NCBI GenBank assembly: GCA_013178295.1
Contig: JABLWW010000003.1
Span: forward strand, 62,001-126,000
Length of the DNA stretch: 64,000 bases
Source of the DNA: Anaerolineae bacterium
Lineage (GTDB): Bacteria > Chloroflexota > Anaerolineae > Anaerolineales > Anaerolineaceae
Reading direction: 5' to 3'
The notes under the pieces were generated by a model. That model did not search any database. It was not told the DNA's origin and worked only from the letters and a program-made list of their open reading frames with translations. Below, one piece after another: positions 9,937 to 18,647 of this stretch. Each line of letters begins with the position of its first letter. Position 1 is the first letter of the stretch. A program made the position numbers and the translations under genes.

Positions 9937-10893
9937 TTAGTCCCTTCCCAAGAAGGATTTACGTAGCATATCGCGATCGATTGCACCTGCCGAAAAACAG
10001 TTTCCACTAGAGATGTTGTTAATCTGTACCAGTGCAACGGAGTGAATACGCAGGTCAATCTTGTGAAAATCCATATCATGTTCCACAAAGATCTGGCGAA
10101 ATGTTTTACCATATTGATTGGAAGAACGGGTGGGCAGGTTAGGCAAAATGCGCTGGATGTCGGCGTCATGCCCCTCAAGGTAGATGAGGACTTGCCCGCC
10201 GTAGAGCATACTATCGTTGATTCTTCCCATCGCTTCCAATGCGTCTTCTGCCAGCGGTGGAACGGGGGAGGAAGAGAAAGCATAGCGGACCTTGTGAATG
10301 TCAATTCCTTCTTCGTGCAAACGGTGCATCAGGTTGTCAATTGGGCGGGCGGCAACCTGGATGGCACATACCAGACTGTTGGAAGGGGCGACAAGGATGT
10401 ACAGGTTTTTGGGGTTTAGCTGGCAGGCATCTGCGACCCAATTAGCAAAGTCTTCGGTGATCGGTGCGCTGGTTTGGAAAGGCGCCACTGCCACATCACT
10501 ATCATCGTGGTAGTTTGCATACACAATGCTGGCATCCGGAGGTTTGAGAAGTGCCTTGGCGGGACCGGCTAAGATGGGCTGGTGCTCGGCACCTGGAAGC
10601 GGGTCGGCATGTTTTTGCGATACCCAGCCAGCCAGAAAGGGATTGGCGCTGGTGACTTTCACGGATGGCAGCGTGTATTCATCCAACTGAAAACTATCAA
10701 ATGTTACTTCCCCCATGCCCCCCATCGTGATTTCGGCATAGTATTTTCCGGCAAGCCAGCTGCCTTTTGCTTTTTGCCCCATATCAATCACTGTTGTACC
10801 GTTTTTGAGGGTGCTAACAATGACGTTTAATTGCTCTGCCTGCTCTATTATCTTGTCAACAATCTTTTTGGCTTCCCGATTTACGCTGATCAT
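9937..10893 (-). CDS. mch: Methenyl-tetrahydromethanopterin cyclohydrolase-like protein 1 (Mch1)
   Basis: A 318-residue protein that aligns over its whole length with archaeal/methylotroph Mch: the start MISVNREA, VIDMGQ (36-41), LAGPAKAL (108-115), DSDVAVAPF, LYILVAPSNS (164-173), GRINDSMLYGG (223-233) and the C-terminal HKIDLRIHS...VQINN block. Mch interconverts methenyl- and formyl-tetrahydromethanopterin. The start at 10893 (not the further upstream ATG) has a GAGGAG ribosome site and matches the family N-terminus. In the region of the archaeal catalytic Arg/Glu pair this protein has Arg183 but Asp186 instead of Glu, so its activity may be altered. It is divergent from the AOR1-E1-E2 operon, with back-to-back promoters. 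A second copy lies at 42.2 kb. Confidence 0.85.
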   Translation of the reverse strand: MISVNREAKKIVDKIIEQAEQLNVIVSTLKNGTTVIDMGQKAKGSWLAGKYYAEITMGGMGEVTFDSFQLDEYTLPSVKVTSANPFLAGWVSQKHADPLPGAEHQPILAGPAKALLKPPDASIVYANYHDDSDVAVAPFQTSAPITEDFANWVADACQLNPKNLYILVAPSNSLVCAIQVAARPIDNLMHRLHEEGIDIHKVRYAFSSSPVPPLAEDALEAMGRINDSMLYGGQVLIYLEGHDADIQRILPNLPTRSSNQYGKTFRQIFVEHDMDFHKIDLRIHSVALVQINNISSGNCFSAGAIDRDMLRKSFLGRD

Positions 10894-10940
10894 CTCCTGT
10901 CTCCTCTTTTTGTGCAAAGGTGATCTTGCAGTCTTTTGTT

Positions 10941-10969
10941 ATTCTAGCATGTGGCAACGCAAGTGTCAA
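10941..10969 (-). promoter_or_regulatory. Minus-strand promoter of mch1
   Basis: On the minus strand, TTGACA (10969-10964), a 17-nt spacer and TAGAAT (10946-10941) form a near-consensus promoter about 48 nt before the Mch1 start. Its -35 box is the left half-site of the shared operator pattern. Confidence 0.6.
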
Positions 10970-11004
10970 TTTACACTTTACATTTTGCAAAGCATCAGTT
11001 GACA
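10961..11004. promoter_or_regulatory. Candidate operator, mch1/AOR1 divergent region
   Basis: An 18-bp imperfect palindrome, AAGTGTCAATTTACACTT (10961-10978), contains TGTCAA at 10964-10969. TTGACA follows at 10999-11004, exactly 35 bp from the start of TGTCAA. The same 35-bp offset recurs at 18648/18683 and 46249/46284. The function is inferred. Confidence 0.45.
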
Positions 11005-11027
11005 AAGATTTGGATTTATGATAATTT
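10999..11027 (+). promoter_or_regulatory. Promoter of the AOR1-E1-E2 operon
   Basis: TTGACA (10999-11004), a 17-nt spacer and TAATTT (11022-11027) lie 58 nt before the AOR1 ATG. Confidence 0.6.
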
Positions 11028-11084
11028 GATAGAGACGCTTTTGTTTGTTCCACCCTATTTATGTACACAGAGGAATAGTGCGCT

Positions 11085-12950
11085 ATGGCAAAAACAGCTT
11101 TTGTCGATCTTTCGAGCGGTGTTGTTCGTCTTGAACAGAGTGACCCTGCTCTACTGGAAATGTTTCTTGGCGGGCGTGGTTATGCCAGCAAGTTGCTATA
11201 TGATCGGGTTCCGCCGGATGTGCAGCCGCTTTCGCCTGAAAATTTGCTAATTTTTTCAATGGGCATGATGGGGGGAACGCCATGGCCGACTGCCTCGCGT
11301 GGGCATGTGACGTTTAAGTCCCCTGTTACTGGGGCATACGGGCACGCCAATTCGGGAGGTTATTGGGGGGCAGAGCTTGCCAGAGCTGGTTATGATGCGC
11401 TGGTGATTAAGGGGAAGGCCTCGCAACCTGTGTATCTCTATGTTACGGATGATGGGGTGGAAATTCGCCAAGCGGGTGATTTGTGGGGACTGGAAATTAC
11501 ACCTGTTACACAGCGGCTGGAATCTCTTGGTAAGGTGGCATGTATTGGCCCAGCCGGAGAAAATCTGGTCAATTTTGCTGCGATTATGAATGATTACAGC
11601 CGGGCGGCGGCGCGCAGCGGAAGCGGCGCAGTGATGGGTAGTAAATTACTTAAGGCAGTGGTGGTGAAGGCTGCCGGAAAGAAAAATGTGCCTGAAGCTT
11701 ATCTAAAGAAGATCAAAGAACTTTCTCAACGTATGCGGGATGACCGCAACATCGAAGAGTTGAAGCGTTATGGCACATCCATTCTGGTGGAAATCCAGAA
11801 TATGTCGGGCGCTTTGCCTTCGCGTAACCATCAGCGTGTACAGGTGCCTTTTGTGGAGAAGGTGGGTGCTTTTGCACTGGATAAGTATGTGCTACGTGGC
11901 AAGGGGTGTTTCTCCTGCCCGGTGCATTGTGGGCGGGTTACTAAGATACCGCAGGGAGAGTATGCTTGTGATACTGGAGGTCCAGAATACGAGTCGATGT
12001 CTGCTTTGGGTCCGATGACGTGGAACTCCAATATTGAATCGGTGGTTTATGCCAATTTGCGTTGTAATGAGTTGGGGTTGGATACCATCTCAACGGGTGT
12101 AACCATTGCATTTGCAATGGAATGCGCCGAGAATGGTTTGTTGAAGGACGATGAGTTATCTTTGGAGTGGGGGGATGTTAAGACGGAGCTAACATTGATT
12201 GAAAAGATTGCCCGGCGGGAAGGGATTGGCAATCTCCTGGCGGATGGCACCCGCTTGGCAGCAAAGGCAATTGGTGGCGGTGCCGAACGTTTTGCGATGC
12301 AGGTCAAAGGATTAGAACTGCCGCGTCAGGATCCGCGTGTGGCGAAAGGTTTTGGGATGGCACATGCGGTGGGCAATCGCGGGGCAGATCATTTGTATGC
12401 GTTGCCAACAATTGATGCAGCTGGACTTTGGGAAACGGCAAGGCATTATTTCCCTGAAGAGATGCTGGATGAATTAATGGACACTGTCAATGAGAAGTAT
12501 AAGCCGGATATTGTGATTTTGGGGGAGCATTTTTGCGCGCTGGTGGATTCGCTGGGTATCTGCAAACTGGCTTCGGTGGAGAATTTTGCTATTACGCCGG
12601 AGGATCTGGCAGATGGTTTGAGCGAACTGCTGGGCAAGAAAGTAACTGCCGAAGAATTGTTGCTGATCGGAGAACGGGTTGTAAATTTAGAGCGGATGTA
12701 TAACGTCCGTCATGGATACAGCCGCAAAGATGACTATCTCCCCGAGCGGTTTATGAAAGAACCGGTGAATGTGTGGGAGTACACCCCTAATCCTGAGACG
12801 GGGTGGGGCACGCCCTCTGAAAAACCCATTCGAGAGAATGTGGTGATCCGCGACCTGGATGCCATGTTGGATCGCTATTACAGTCTGCGCGGCTGGAGTC
12901 AAGATGGTATTCCTGCTGATGAGACTTTGAGGCGGCTTAAGTTGCTGTAG
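11085..12950 (+). CDS. Aldehyde:ferredoxin oxidoreductase family protein 1 (AOR1)
   Basis: A 621-residue tungsten (or molybdenum) bis-pterin enzyme. The N-terminal pterin domain is recognisable by LGGRGYASKLLYD (28-40), LSPENLLIF (49-57) and GPAGEN (155-160). The 4Fe-4S cluster Cys are C275-x2-C278-x3-C282 (CFSCPVHC) and C493 in SLGICK. The motif NRGADHL (431-437) binds pterin. AORs oxidise aldehydes to carboxylates and reduce ferredoxin in the anaerobic cytoplasm. This is the first gene after the operator at 10.96 kb, followed 32 nt later by E1 alpha. The 16-Cys ferredoxin encoded at 16.27 kb is the likely electron partner. The aldehyde substrate is unknown. Confidence 0.92.
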   Translation: MAKTAFVDLSSGVVRLEQSDPALLEMFLGGRGYASKLLYDRVPPDVQPLSPENLLIFSMGMMGGTPWPTASRGHVTFKSPVTGAYGHANSGGYWGAELARAGYDALVIKGKASQPVYLYVTDDGVEIRQAGDLWGLEITPVTQRLESLGKVACIGPAGENLVNFAAIMNDYSRAAARSGSGAVMGSKLLKAVVVKAAGKKNVPEAYLKKIKELSQRMRDDRNIEELKRYGTSILVEIQNMSGALPSRNHQRVQVPFVEKVGAFALDKYVLRGKGCFSCPVHCGRVTKIPQGEYACDTGGPEYESMSALGPMTWNSNIESVVYANLRCNELGLDTISTGVTIAFAMECAENGLLKDDELSLEWGDVKTELTLIEKIARREGIGNLLADGTRLAAKAIGGGAERFAMQVKGLELPRQDPRVAKGFGMAHAVGNRGADHLYALPTIDAAGLWETARHYFPEEMLDELMDTVNEKYKPDIVILGEHFCALVDSLGICKLASVENFAITPEDLADGLSELLGKKVTAEELLLIGERVVNLERMYNVRHGYSRKDDYLPERFMKEPVNVWEYTPNPETGWGTPSEKPIRENVVIRDLDAMLDRYYSLRGWSQDGIPADETLRRLKLL

Positions 12951-12982
12951 AACGAAGTGATTCTGGCGCAGAGAGGCATTTT

Positions 12983-13975
12983 TTGAAACTCGAAGGATAC
13001 CCAAAAGACTTCTTGATCGATTTGTATCGGCGGATGGTGCTGATCCGTGAATTTGATTTACGCGCGGTCACAGCTAGACAGCAGGGTTTGATACCTGGTT
13101 TTATTCATCCCAGCGAGGGGCAGGAGGCGGTTGCTGTTGGTGTTTGCGCGGCGTTGAACAGCGATGATGTGATTGTCAGCAACCATCGTGGGCATGCGCA
13201 CCATATTGCCAAAGGCGGCGATGTTAGAACGGCGATGGCAGAGCTGGCGGGGCGCGAAACAGGTGATTGCCATGGCAGAGGGGGGAGTTTGCATGTAGCG
13301 AACTTTCGTATAGGCAATATTGGTGCCAACGGTATTGTGGGGGGAGGCATCCCCATCGCTGTGGGGGCTGCGTTGGCATTTCAATATGGGGGCGAAGCGC
13401 GTGTGGCGGTTGCTTTCTTCGGTGATGGGGCGTCAAATCAAGGCACATTTCATGAGGCATGTAATCTAGCTTCGTTGTGGAAATTGCCAGTGGTTTTTGT
13501 CTGTGAAAACAATCATTATGGTGAGGGCACTGCACAGGCTCGACACATGGCTATCGAACGAATTGCCAATCGGGCGCAGGCGTATGGTATGCCGGGCGTA
13601 CACGTGGATGGCAATGATGTTTTAGCAGTGTTTGAGGCGTCAAAAGTGGCGGTTGAAAGAGCGCGTAGCGGCTTGGGTCCGACTTTGATTGAAGCAGAGA
13701 CGGATCGTCTTTGTGGCGCTTATGAAGGTGACCCTCAGTATTATCGTTCTAAAGAGAGCGTGGAGATATTGCGTCAGAAATGTCCCATTGCGCGTTTGCG
13801 CCATGCGCTTTTGGAAAGCCATATCTCGACAGAAGATGAAATTACCGTATATCATCTTGATGCAAAAACAAAGATAGATGAGGCCGTTGACTTTGCTGGC
13901 AAAAGCCCGCTACCTGATCCCAAACAAGTGAATCGCTGGGTGTATGTGGATAGTCATCAGGGCAAAGTGTTTTAG
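12983..13975 (+). CDS. Thiamine-diphosphate dehydrogenase E1 alpha subunit, module 1
   Basis: A 330-residue protein of the pyruvate/acetoin/branched-chain 2-oxoacid dehydrogenase E1 alpha family. The ThDP motif is present: GDG (147-149) through NN (176-177), within GDGASNQGTFHEA and CENNHYGEG. The start is a TTG preceded by AGAGAGG. No ATG fits the family N-terminus. E1 alpha decarboxylates a 2-oxoacid, or cleaves a 2-hydroxyketone such as acetoin, and hands the acyl unit to a lipoyl group. It is followed by E1 beta after 14 nt. The sequence does not tell which 2-oxo compound is used. A close paralog (module 2) lies at 18.8 kb. Confidence 0.9.
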   Translation: MKLEGYPKDFLIDLYRRMVLIREFDLRAVTARQQGLIPGFIHPSEGQEAVAVGVCAALNSDDVIVSNHRGHAHHIAKGGDVRTAMAELAGRETGDCHGRGGSLHVANFRIGNIGANGIVGGGIPIAVGAALAFQYGGEARVAVAFFGDGASNQGTFHEACNLASLWKLPVVFVCENNHYGEGTAQARHMAIERIANRAQAYGMPGVHVDGNDVLAVFEASKVAVERARSGLGPTLIEAETDRLCGAYEGDPQYYRSKESVEILRQKCPIARLRHALLESHISTEDEITVYHLDAKTKIDEAVDFAGKSPLPDPKQVNRWVYVDSHQGKVF

Positions 13976-13989
13976 GAGAGGGATACACC

Positions 13990-14961
13990 ATGCGTGAAAT
14001 GACTTATGCCCAGGCGATACGCGAGGCTCTGGCAGAGGAGATGCGCAGAGATAAGAATGTCTTTCTGATGGGGGAAGATATAGCAATTTTTGAAGGCGCT
14101 TTTGGCGTTACTGGTAACTTGTGGAAAGAGTTTGGGTTGGAACGGGTTCGCGATACGCCCATCTCTGAAGCTGCCATTGTGGGTGCAGGCGTAGGCGCTG
14201 CGATCATGGGCAAACGACCGGTGGTTGAAATTATGTTTGGCGATTTTTTGCCGGTCGGGATGGATCAGATCGTCAATCAGGCAGCCAAGGCGCGGTATAT
14301 GTCGGGGGGGAAGGTGTCTGTTCCGTTGACTATTCGAGTTACGACGGGCGCGACAGGTGCTGCGGCAGGGCATCACTCCCAGAGTTTTGAGGGCTGGTTG
14401 ATTGGAATACCTGGTTTGAAAATAGCGGTTCCTGCATCTCCCGAAGATGCGAAAGGGTTGTTAAAGACAGCCATTCGGGGGGAAGACCCGGTGATATTCT
14501 TTGAACATAAACGTTTATATGGGATGCGCGGTGCTGTGCCTGAGGGAGATTTCACCATTCCTTTTGGCAAAGCCAGGCTGGTTAGACGCGGGAAAGATGT
14601 TACCCTGATAGGGATATCAGGGATGGTGCCGACCTGTTTGGAGGCGGCGGAGGAGCTGCAGAGGGAAGGAGTTGATGCTGAAGTCATTGACCCACGTACG
14701 CTCGTACCACTTGACCGTGATTTAATCCTTGAATCAGCGGTCAAGACTGGGCGGGTGGTTGTTGTTCAGGAGGCGCATAGCCGCGGCGGTGCGGCGGCAG
14801 AGATCGCTGCTCTGATTGCTGAACATGCGATGGATTGGATGAATGCCCCCATTCTGCGCGTGGGCGCGCGTAATGTACCTATTCCGTACAGCCCTGTTTT
14901 AGAGCAGGAAGTGTTACCGGGTAAAGAAGATATTATTGCGGCAGTCAGGAAGCTATTTTGA
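13990..14961 (+). CDS. Thiamine-diphosphate dehydrogenase E1 beta subunit, module 1
   Basis: A 323-residue E1 beta (transketolase central plus C-terminal domain). Typical motifs are FLMGEDIAIFEGAFG, RDTPISEAAIVGAGVG, the HHSQSFEGW active-site region, and VPIPYSPVLEQEVLP near the C-terminus, which in relatives contacts the E2 peripheral-subunit-binding domain. It forms an alpha2beta2 heterotetramer with the upstream subunit. The ribosome site AGGAGAGG precedes the ATG. It is followed, after 3 nt, by the MoaD-E2 fusion, leaving no room for a separate lipoyl-domain gene. Confidence 0.9.
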   Translation: MREMTYAQAIREALAEEMRRDKNVFLMGEDIAIFEGAFGVTGNLWKEFGLERVRDTPISEAAIVGAGVGAAIMGKRPVVEIMFGDFLPVGMDQIVNQAAKARYMSGGKVSVPLTIRVTTGATGAAAGHHSQSFEGWLIGIPGLKIAVPASPEDAKGLLKTAIRGEDPVIFFEHKRLYGMRGAVPEGDFTIPFGKARLVRRGKDVTLIGISGMVPTCLEAAEELQREGVDAEVIDPRTLVPLDRDLILESAVKTGRVVVVQEAHSRGGAAAEIAALIAEHAMDWMNAPILRVGARNVPIPYSPVLEQEVLPGKEDIIAAVRKLF

Positions 14962-14964
14962 AAA

Positions 14965-16290
14965 ATGATTGAAGTTTCGGTTAAGTACTACAATCTGGCA
15001 GCCGATTATATGGCGAAAAAGGCTGAAAAACGCCACATAGCAGACGGCAGCACCTGTCATGATTTATTGATCGTGCTAGCGCGAGAAAACGAGCGATTCT
15101 CCAAGCTGGCACTCAATAGAGAAGGAGTCGTCGGTGGGAGAGTGCGCGTTTTTCGCAATGGAAAAATCGTTTCTAATCTCACTGAGACTCCCCTGGTGAA
15201 TGGGGATGAAATCCAGATATTCCCTGCAGTATCGGGCGGCAGTATCGCATCCGATGAAAATGTTCAGGCTGACGTGCCGTGCCGATTGACGCCGCTGGCT
15301 CGCAGAGTTGCCCAGGTTGCTGGTGTCGATGTACGCCAAATCAAAGGGAGCGGGCGTAATGGTTTGATTACCCGAGCGGATGTCGAACGGGCAATTGTAG
15401 ATCGAGATTCGGGGCATATTTTATGGGACGAGGAAAAAATCTGGTCTCCGTCTTTCAACGCGCCACCAAGAGCAACTCCTATAGCGCGGCGGCTGGCGCG
15501 TCAGGCAGGCGTTAGCGTTGAAGGTGTATGCGGAACAGGCCTTCTTGGGCGGATTACGCGCGAGGATATTGAGCGTACAATTTGCCAAACGCGGTCTTTT
15601 GCTAGCTATGGCGGCGAAAGGCGGCAGGAAAGACTTCTTAATCAACCGGTGCCTGTAACGTTAATGACACAATGTGATTTGACGGCGCTGGTGCCGATAA
15701 AAGATAGCCTGATCAATAGCAGCACAGGGGTTCCTGATCGTGTATTCTATTCTGCTTTTCTGCTTGCGGCTTGTGTTCAAGCGCTATCTGAGTTCTCATC
15801 AGTGAATTGCCATCTGATTGGTGGTGCTCTGCGCTTTTTTAAGAAAGTGCACTTGCGTTTTGTTATTGTTGGCAGTGCGCAGCAGACGAATGAGATTGTT
15901 TTTGAAGATGCACAAAGATATACACTTTCAGATATGCTTTCTGAGCTTGGGGTTTGGTTTTCTGGCGCTGGTGCTTTTAGCAGTACTGGATTAGTGTCTG
16001 AAAAGAGCACGTTCACAGTGGTTGATTATGGCGATACAGTTGTGCGTCATGCCACCATCGCGCTGTATCCTCCACAAGTGGCGGTTTTATGTATTGGAAA
16101 GATGCAGCTTTTGCCGGTAGTCAGAGATGGACAAATTTGTGTGGCAGAGATATTACCTTTGTGTCTGACGTTTGATCATCGGGCGATGGATGGGGCGGGT
16201 GCAGCCCGTTTTTTGGATAGGATGATCACATTATTGCAACAGCCGATTAGATTTCTTGAATTGATTAATGGTAGAACAGATGAGACATAA
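14965..16290 (+). CDS. E2-like acyltransferase with N-terminal MoaD/ThiS-like domain and no lipoyl domain
   Basis: A 441-residue fusion. Residues 1-92 look like a MoaD/ThiS beta-grasp protein, ending in the hydrophobic IQIFPAVSGG with the Gly-Gly at 91-92 that is normally the C-terminus. Two peripheral-subunit-binding domains follow (about 105-144, TPLARRVAQVAG...GLITRADVERA; about 168-206, TPIARRLARQAG...GRITREDIERT). A 2-oxoacid dehydrogenase acyltransferase core runs from about 225 to 435, with the active-site motif DHRAMDG (His405, Asp409). The lipoyl domain and its DKxxxE-type lysine motif, normal at the N-terminus of E2, are absent. PSBDs imply assembly with the adjacent E1. The MoaD-like part recalls the MoaD genes that accompany AORs. 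Acyl donor and role of the Gly-Gly are unknown. Confidence 0.85.
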   Translation: MIEVSVKYYNLAADYMAKKAEKRHIADGSTCHDLLIVLARENERFSKLALNREGVVGGRVRVFRNGKIVSNLTETPLVNGDEIQIFPAVSGGSIASDENVQADVPCRLTPLARRVAQVAGVDVRQIKGSGRNGLITRADVERAIVDRDSGHILWDEEKIWSPSFNAPPRATPIARRLARQAGVSVEGVCGTGLLGRITREDIERTICQTRSFASYGGERRQERLLNQPVPVTLMTQCDLTALVPIKDSLINSSTGVPDRVFYSAFLLAACVQALSEFSSVNCHLIGGALRFFKKVHLRFVIVGSAQQTNEIVFEDAQRYTLSDMLSELGVWFSGAGAFSSTGLVSEKSTFTVVDYGDTVVRHATIALYPPQVAVLCIGKMQLLPVVRDGQICVAEILPLCLTFDHRAMDGAGAARFLDRMITLLQQPIRFLELINGRTDET

Positions 16291-16699
16291 AGTTAAACTT
16301 GTTGTAAATGCAGAAAGATGCACAGGCTGCTTGATTTGCATGAACTTTTGCTCGTTTCATCATGAGAGTATGGTGTGGCAGCAAAAAGCGCGCCTGCGTA
16401 TTGATTCCGAAAGCGATGATGGTCCTTTTCAAGTGCTGATTTGCTGGCAATGTGAGGATGCGGCCTGCGCGGCGGCATGCCCGGTTGAGGCGATTATTCT
16501 CGATCAACAAACAGGTGCCTGGGTGGTGCAAGAGGATATTTGTGTGGGTTGCGGCGAGTGTGTAACAGCTTGCCCTTATGGGGCTATGTATTTAGATGAG
16601 ACGCGTGGCGTTTCGATAAAGTGCGATTTGTGCCAGGGCGCTCCGGAGTGTGCTTTGTTGTGCCCAACGAAAGCTATTTCGCTTGAGCGCGTTATCTAG
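16268..16699 (+). CDS. Ferredoxin-like protein with four 4Fe-4S motifs (AOR electron-transfer subunit)
   Basis: A 143-residue protein with sixteen Cys in four clusters: C18/21/24/28, C59/62/67/71, C92/95/98/102 and C119/122/128/132. This is the HycB/NrfC-like pattern commonly encoded beside AORs. It lies between AOR1's operon and AOR2 and probably carries electrons from one or both AORs to the ferredoxin pool. The reading frame overlaps the end of the E2-like gene by 23 nt. A second in-frame ATG at 16280 would give an 11-nt overlap and a more typical N-terminus. Neither has a clear ribosome site, so coupling to E2 translation is likely. Confidence 0.9.
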   Translation: MVEQMRHKVKLVVNAERCTGCLICMNFCSFHHESMVWQQKARLRIDSESDDGPFQVLICWQCEDAACAAACPVEAIILDQQTGAWVVQEDICVGCGECVTACPYGAMYLDETRGVSIKCDLCQGAPECALLCPTKAISLERVI

Positions 16700-16711
16700 A
16701 GGTATGGCGAG

Positions 16712-18637
16712 ATGTTTGCGTATAAAGGTTTTGCTGGCAAGTGGTTATATGTAGATTTGACGACCTCTAAGATCGAAGTCTGTTCATCTGAACCTCATAT
16801 CGCTGAAGCGTATCTTGGCGGGAGCGGTTTTGGGACGCGCTTGTTATGGGAGAAAGTGTCCCCTCAAACTGACGCTTTATCGCCCGAGAATTTTTTGATT
16901 TTCTCGGCTGGACCATTGTGTGGGACGCTTTTGCCCAATTCCTCGCGGATAGCGGTGATCGCTAAGTCACCGTTGTCTGGTGTTTATGGCGATTCAAACA
17001 GCGGTGGCTTTTGGGGTCCCGAACTCAAATTGGCTGGCTGGGACGCGGTTGTTGTTGTTGGTAAGTCCCCAAAACCCGTTTATTTATCAATTCAAGACGA
17101 TCATGCTGTTTTATGTGATGCCAGCGGGCTGTGGGGATTAACGACAAGCGAGACCGAAAGAGCGATTCGCTCCGAACAAAAGGATGCAAAAATCAAAGTG
17201 GCGGCGATTGGCCCTGCAGGGGAAAATCTGGTGCGTTTTGCTGGGATTCAGTTTACCCCGCAGCGTTCTGCCGCGCGGGTAGGTATGGGCGCGGTGATGG
17301 GCAGCAAGCGTCTGAAAGCGGTGGCGGTGCGCGGCCATGGCCCAGTGCGGGTCGCTGATGCTAAAAGATTTCATCAGTTATCGGTGTCTTTTCATCAGCG
17401 CCTGCACCAGAACCCGATTTATGAGGCAGTAACTCGTTACGGCACTCCGGGGATCACGTCCATTATGAATGCTTTGGGCAGGTTCCCTACGCGTAATTTT
17501 CAGCTGGGTTCTTTTCCGGAGTCTGAGCGTATTGATGCTGAAGCCTTGGAAAGACGAGCGTTTGTACGTCATCTGGCTTGTTTTAATTGTCCGGTGGGTT
17601 GTGATAAACTTTTTCGTGTGCCTGATGGAGATATGGCAGGGCTGGCTTTGCGCAGTGTCGAGTATGAGAATGTCAATGCGCTTGGCGGGGGTATCTGGAA
17701 TGGGGATTTGGACCAGCTTTTGTATCTCAATCGCATATGTGATGAAATGGGGATGGATGTCATCTCTGCTGGCAGAGCGATTAGTTTTGCAATGGAACTG
17801 TGGGAAAATGAGATTCTAAATCTGGATGATACGGGGGGAATCCCCATACGTTGGGGAGATGTAGCGATAACAGCCAGGTTGTTGGTGATGATTGCGAAAC
17901 GTGAAGGATTTGGTGCGCTTTTGGGCGAGGGCGTTAAGCGGGCGGCAGAAAAAATCGGGCGCGGCGCGGAAGAATTTGCCATGCATGTTAAGGGCGTGGA
18001 AATTCCTGGACAAGATGGTAGAGCGCAAAAGTCAATGGGACTGGCACATGCGACCTCTAGCCGCGGGGCAGATCATTTGAAGGCGTTTCCCACAATTGAT
18101 GAAACTAATCAACCAGATGATGCCCTGCGTAGGTATGGTGAGGCGTATTTACCGGAAATGGCAAACCCTTTGGAAACCAGGTATAAGCCCTTTTTAATCA
18201 AAGATGGTGAAGATTTTTGTGCTGTGGTTGATGCTGTTGGTGTGTGTAAGTCGGGAGGCACAAATGTGTTTACCGAATTCTATTGGGAGGATATTGCGGA
18301 AGCGGTAGAGTTTGCGACAGGTATGGAGATGCCCGTGGAGCGTCTCAAGGAAATTGGCGAGCGAATTTGCAACCTTCAACGTTGCTACAATGTGCTGCAT
18401 GGCATTACCCGCACAGATGACCGGCTGCCGCGCCGCTTTTTGCTGGAGGCAAACCCTTCGGGCAATGCGCGCGGCTCAACCATTGATCTTGAACCGATGT
18501 TGGATGAGTACTATGATTTGCGCGGCTGGGAACGTGTTACTGGTTATCCAGGCAAGGAAATTTTGCTAAAGCTCGGATTGGAGGATGCCTGGCAGAGGTT
18601 ATGCGTGTTTCGAAAAGCTTCTGAATCCATGATATAA
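16712..18637 (+). CDS. Aldehyde:ferredoxin oxidoreductase family protein 2 (AOR2)
   Basis: A 641-residue paralog of AOR1. It has LSPENFLIFSAG (56-67) and GPAGENL (167-173). The 4Fe-4S ligands are C290-x2-C293-x3-C297 (CFNCPVGC) plus C512 in AVGVCKSGG, and RGADHL is at 451-456. It starts 12 nt after the ferredoxin gene, so it is co-transcribed with module 1 but is followed by its own promoter gap and module 2. It should be a cytoplasmic W/Mo aldehyde oxidoreductase. The substrate pocket differs from AOR1 in many positions, but no prediction of specificity is justified. Confidence 0.92.
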   Translation: MFAYKGFAGKWLYVDLTTSKIEVCSSEPHIAEAYLGGSGFGTRLLWEKVSPQTDALSPENFLIFSAGPLCGTLLPNSSRIAVIAKSPLSGVYGDSNSGGFWGPELKLAGWDAVVVVGKSPKPVYLSIQDDHAVLCDASGLWGLTTSETERAIRSEQKDAKIKVAAIGPAGENLVRFAGIQFTPQRSAARVGMGAVMGSKRLKAVAVRGHGPVRVADAKRFHQLSVSFHQRLHQNPIYEAVTRYGTPGITSIMNALGRFPTRNFQLGSFPESERIDAEALERRAFVRHLACFNCPVGCDKLFRVPDGDMAGLALRSVEYENVNALGGGIWNGDLDQLLYLNRICDEMGMDVISAGRAISFAMELWENEILNLDDTGGIPIRWGDVAITARLLVMIAKREGFGALLGEGVKRAAEKIGRGAEEFAMHVKGVEIPGQDGRAQKSMGLAHATSSRGADHLKAFPTIDETNQPDDALRRYGEAYLPEMANPLETRYKPFLIKDGEDFCAVVDAVGVCKSGGTNVFTEFYWEDIAEAVEFATGMEMPVERLKEIGERICNLQRCYNVLHGITRTDDRLPRRFLLEANPSGNARGSTIDLEPMLDEYYDLRGWERVTGYPGKEILLKLGLEDAWQRLCVFRKASESMI

Positions 18638-18647
18638 GACTTTATAA

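Noticed and set aside
9919-9939. GCCTAAC...GTTAG sequence resembling part of an integron attC site
   Set aside because: Only the outer half-motif matches, there is no second core pair or variable stem, and no integrase or cassette array is nearby.
14965-15240. Possibility that the MoaD part of the E2-like gene is a separate gene joined by a sequencing error
   Set aside because: No stop codon, ribosome site or start codon is found near the Gly-Gly codons, and the linker continues in frame for about 12 residues into the first PSBD. A fusion is the straightforward reading, though re-sequencing would settle it.
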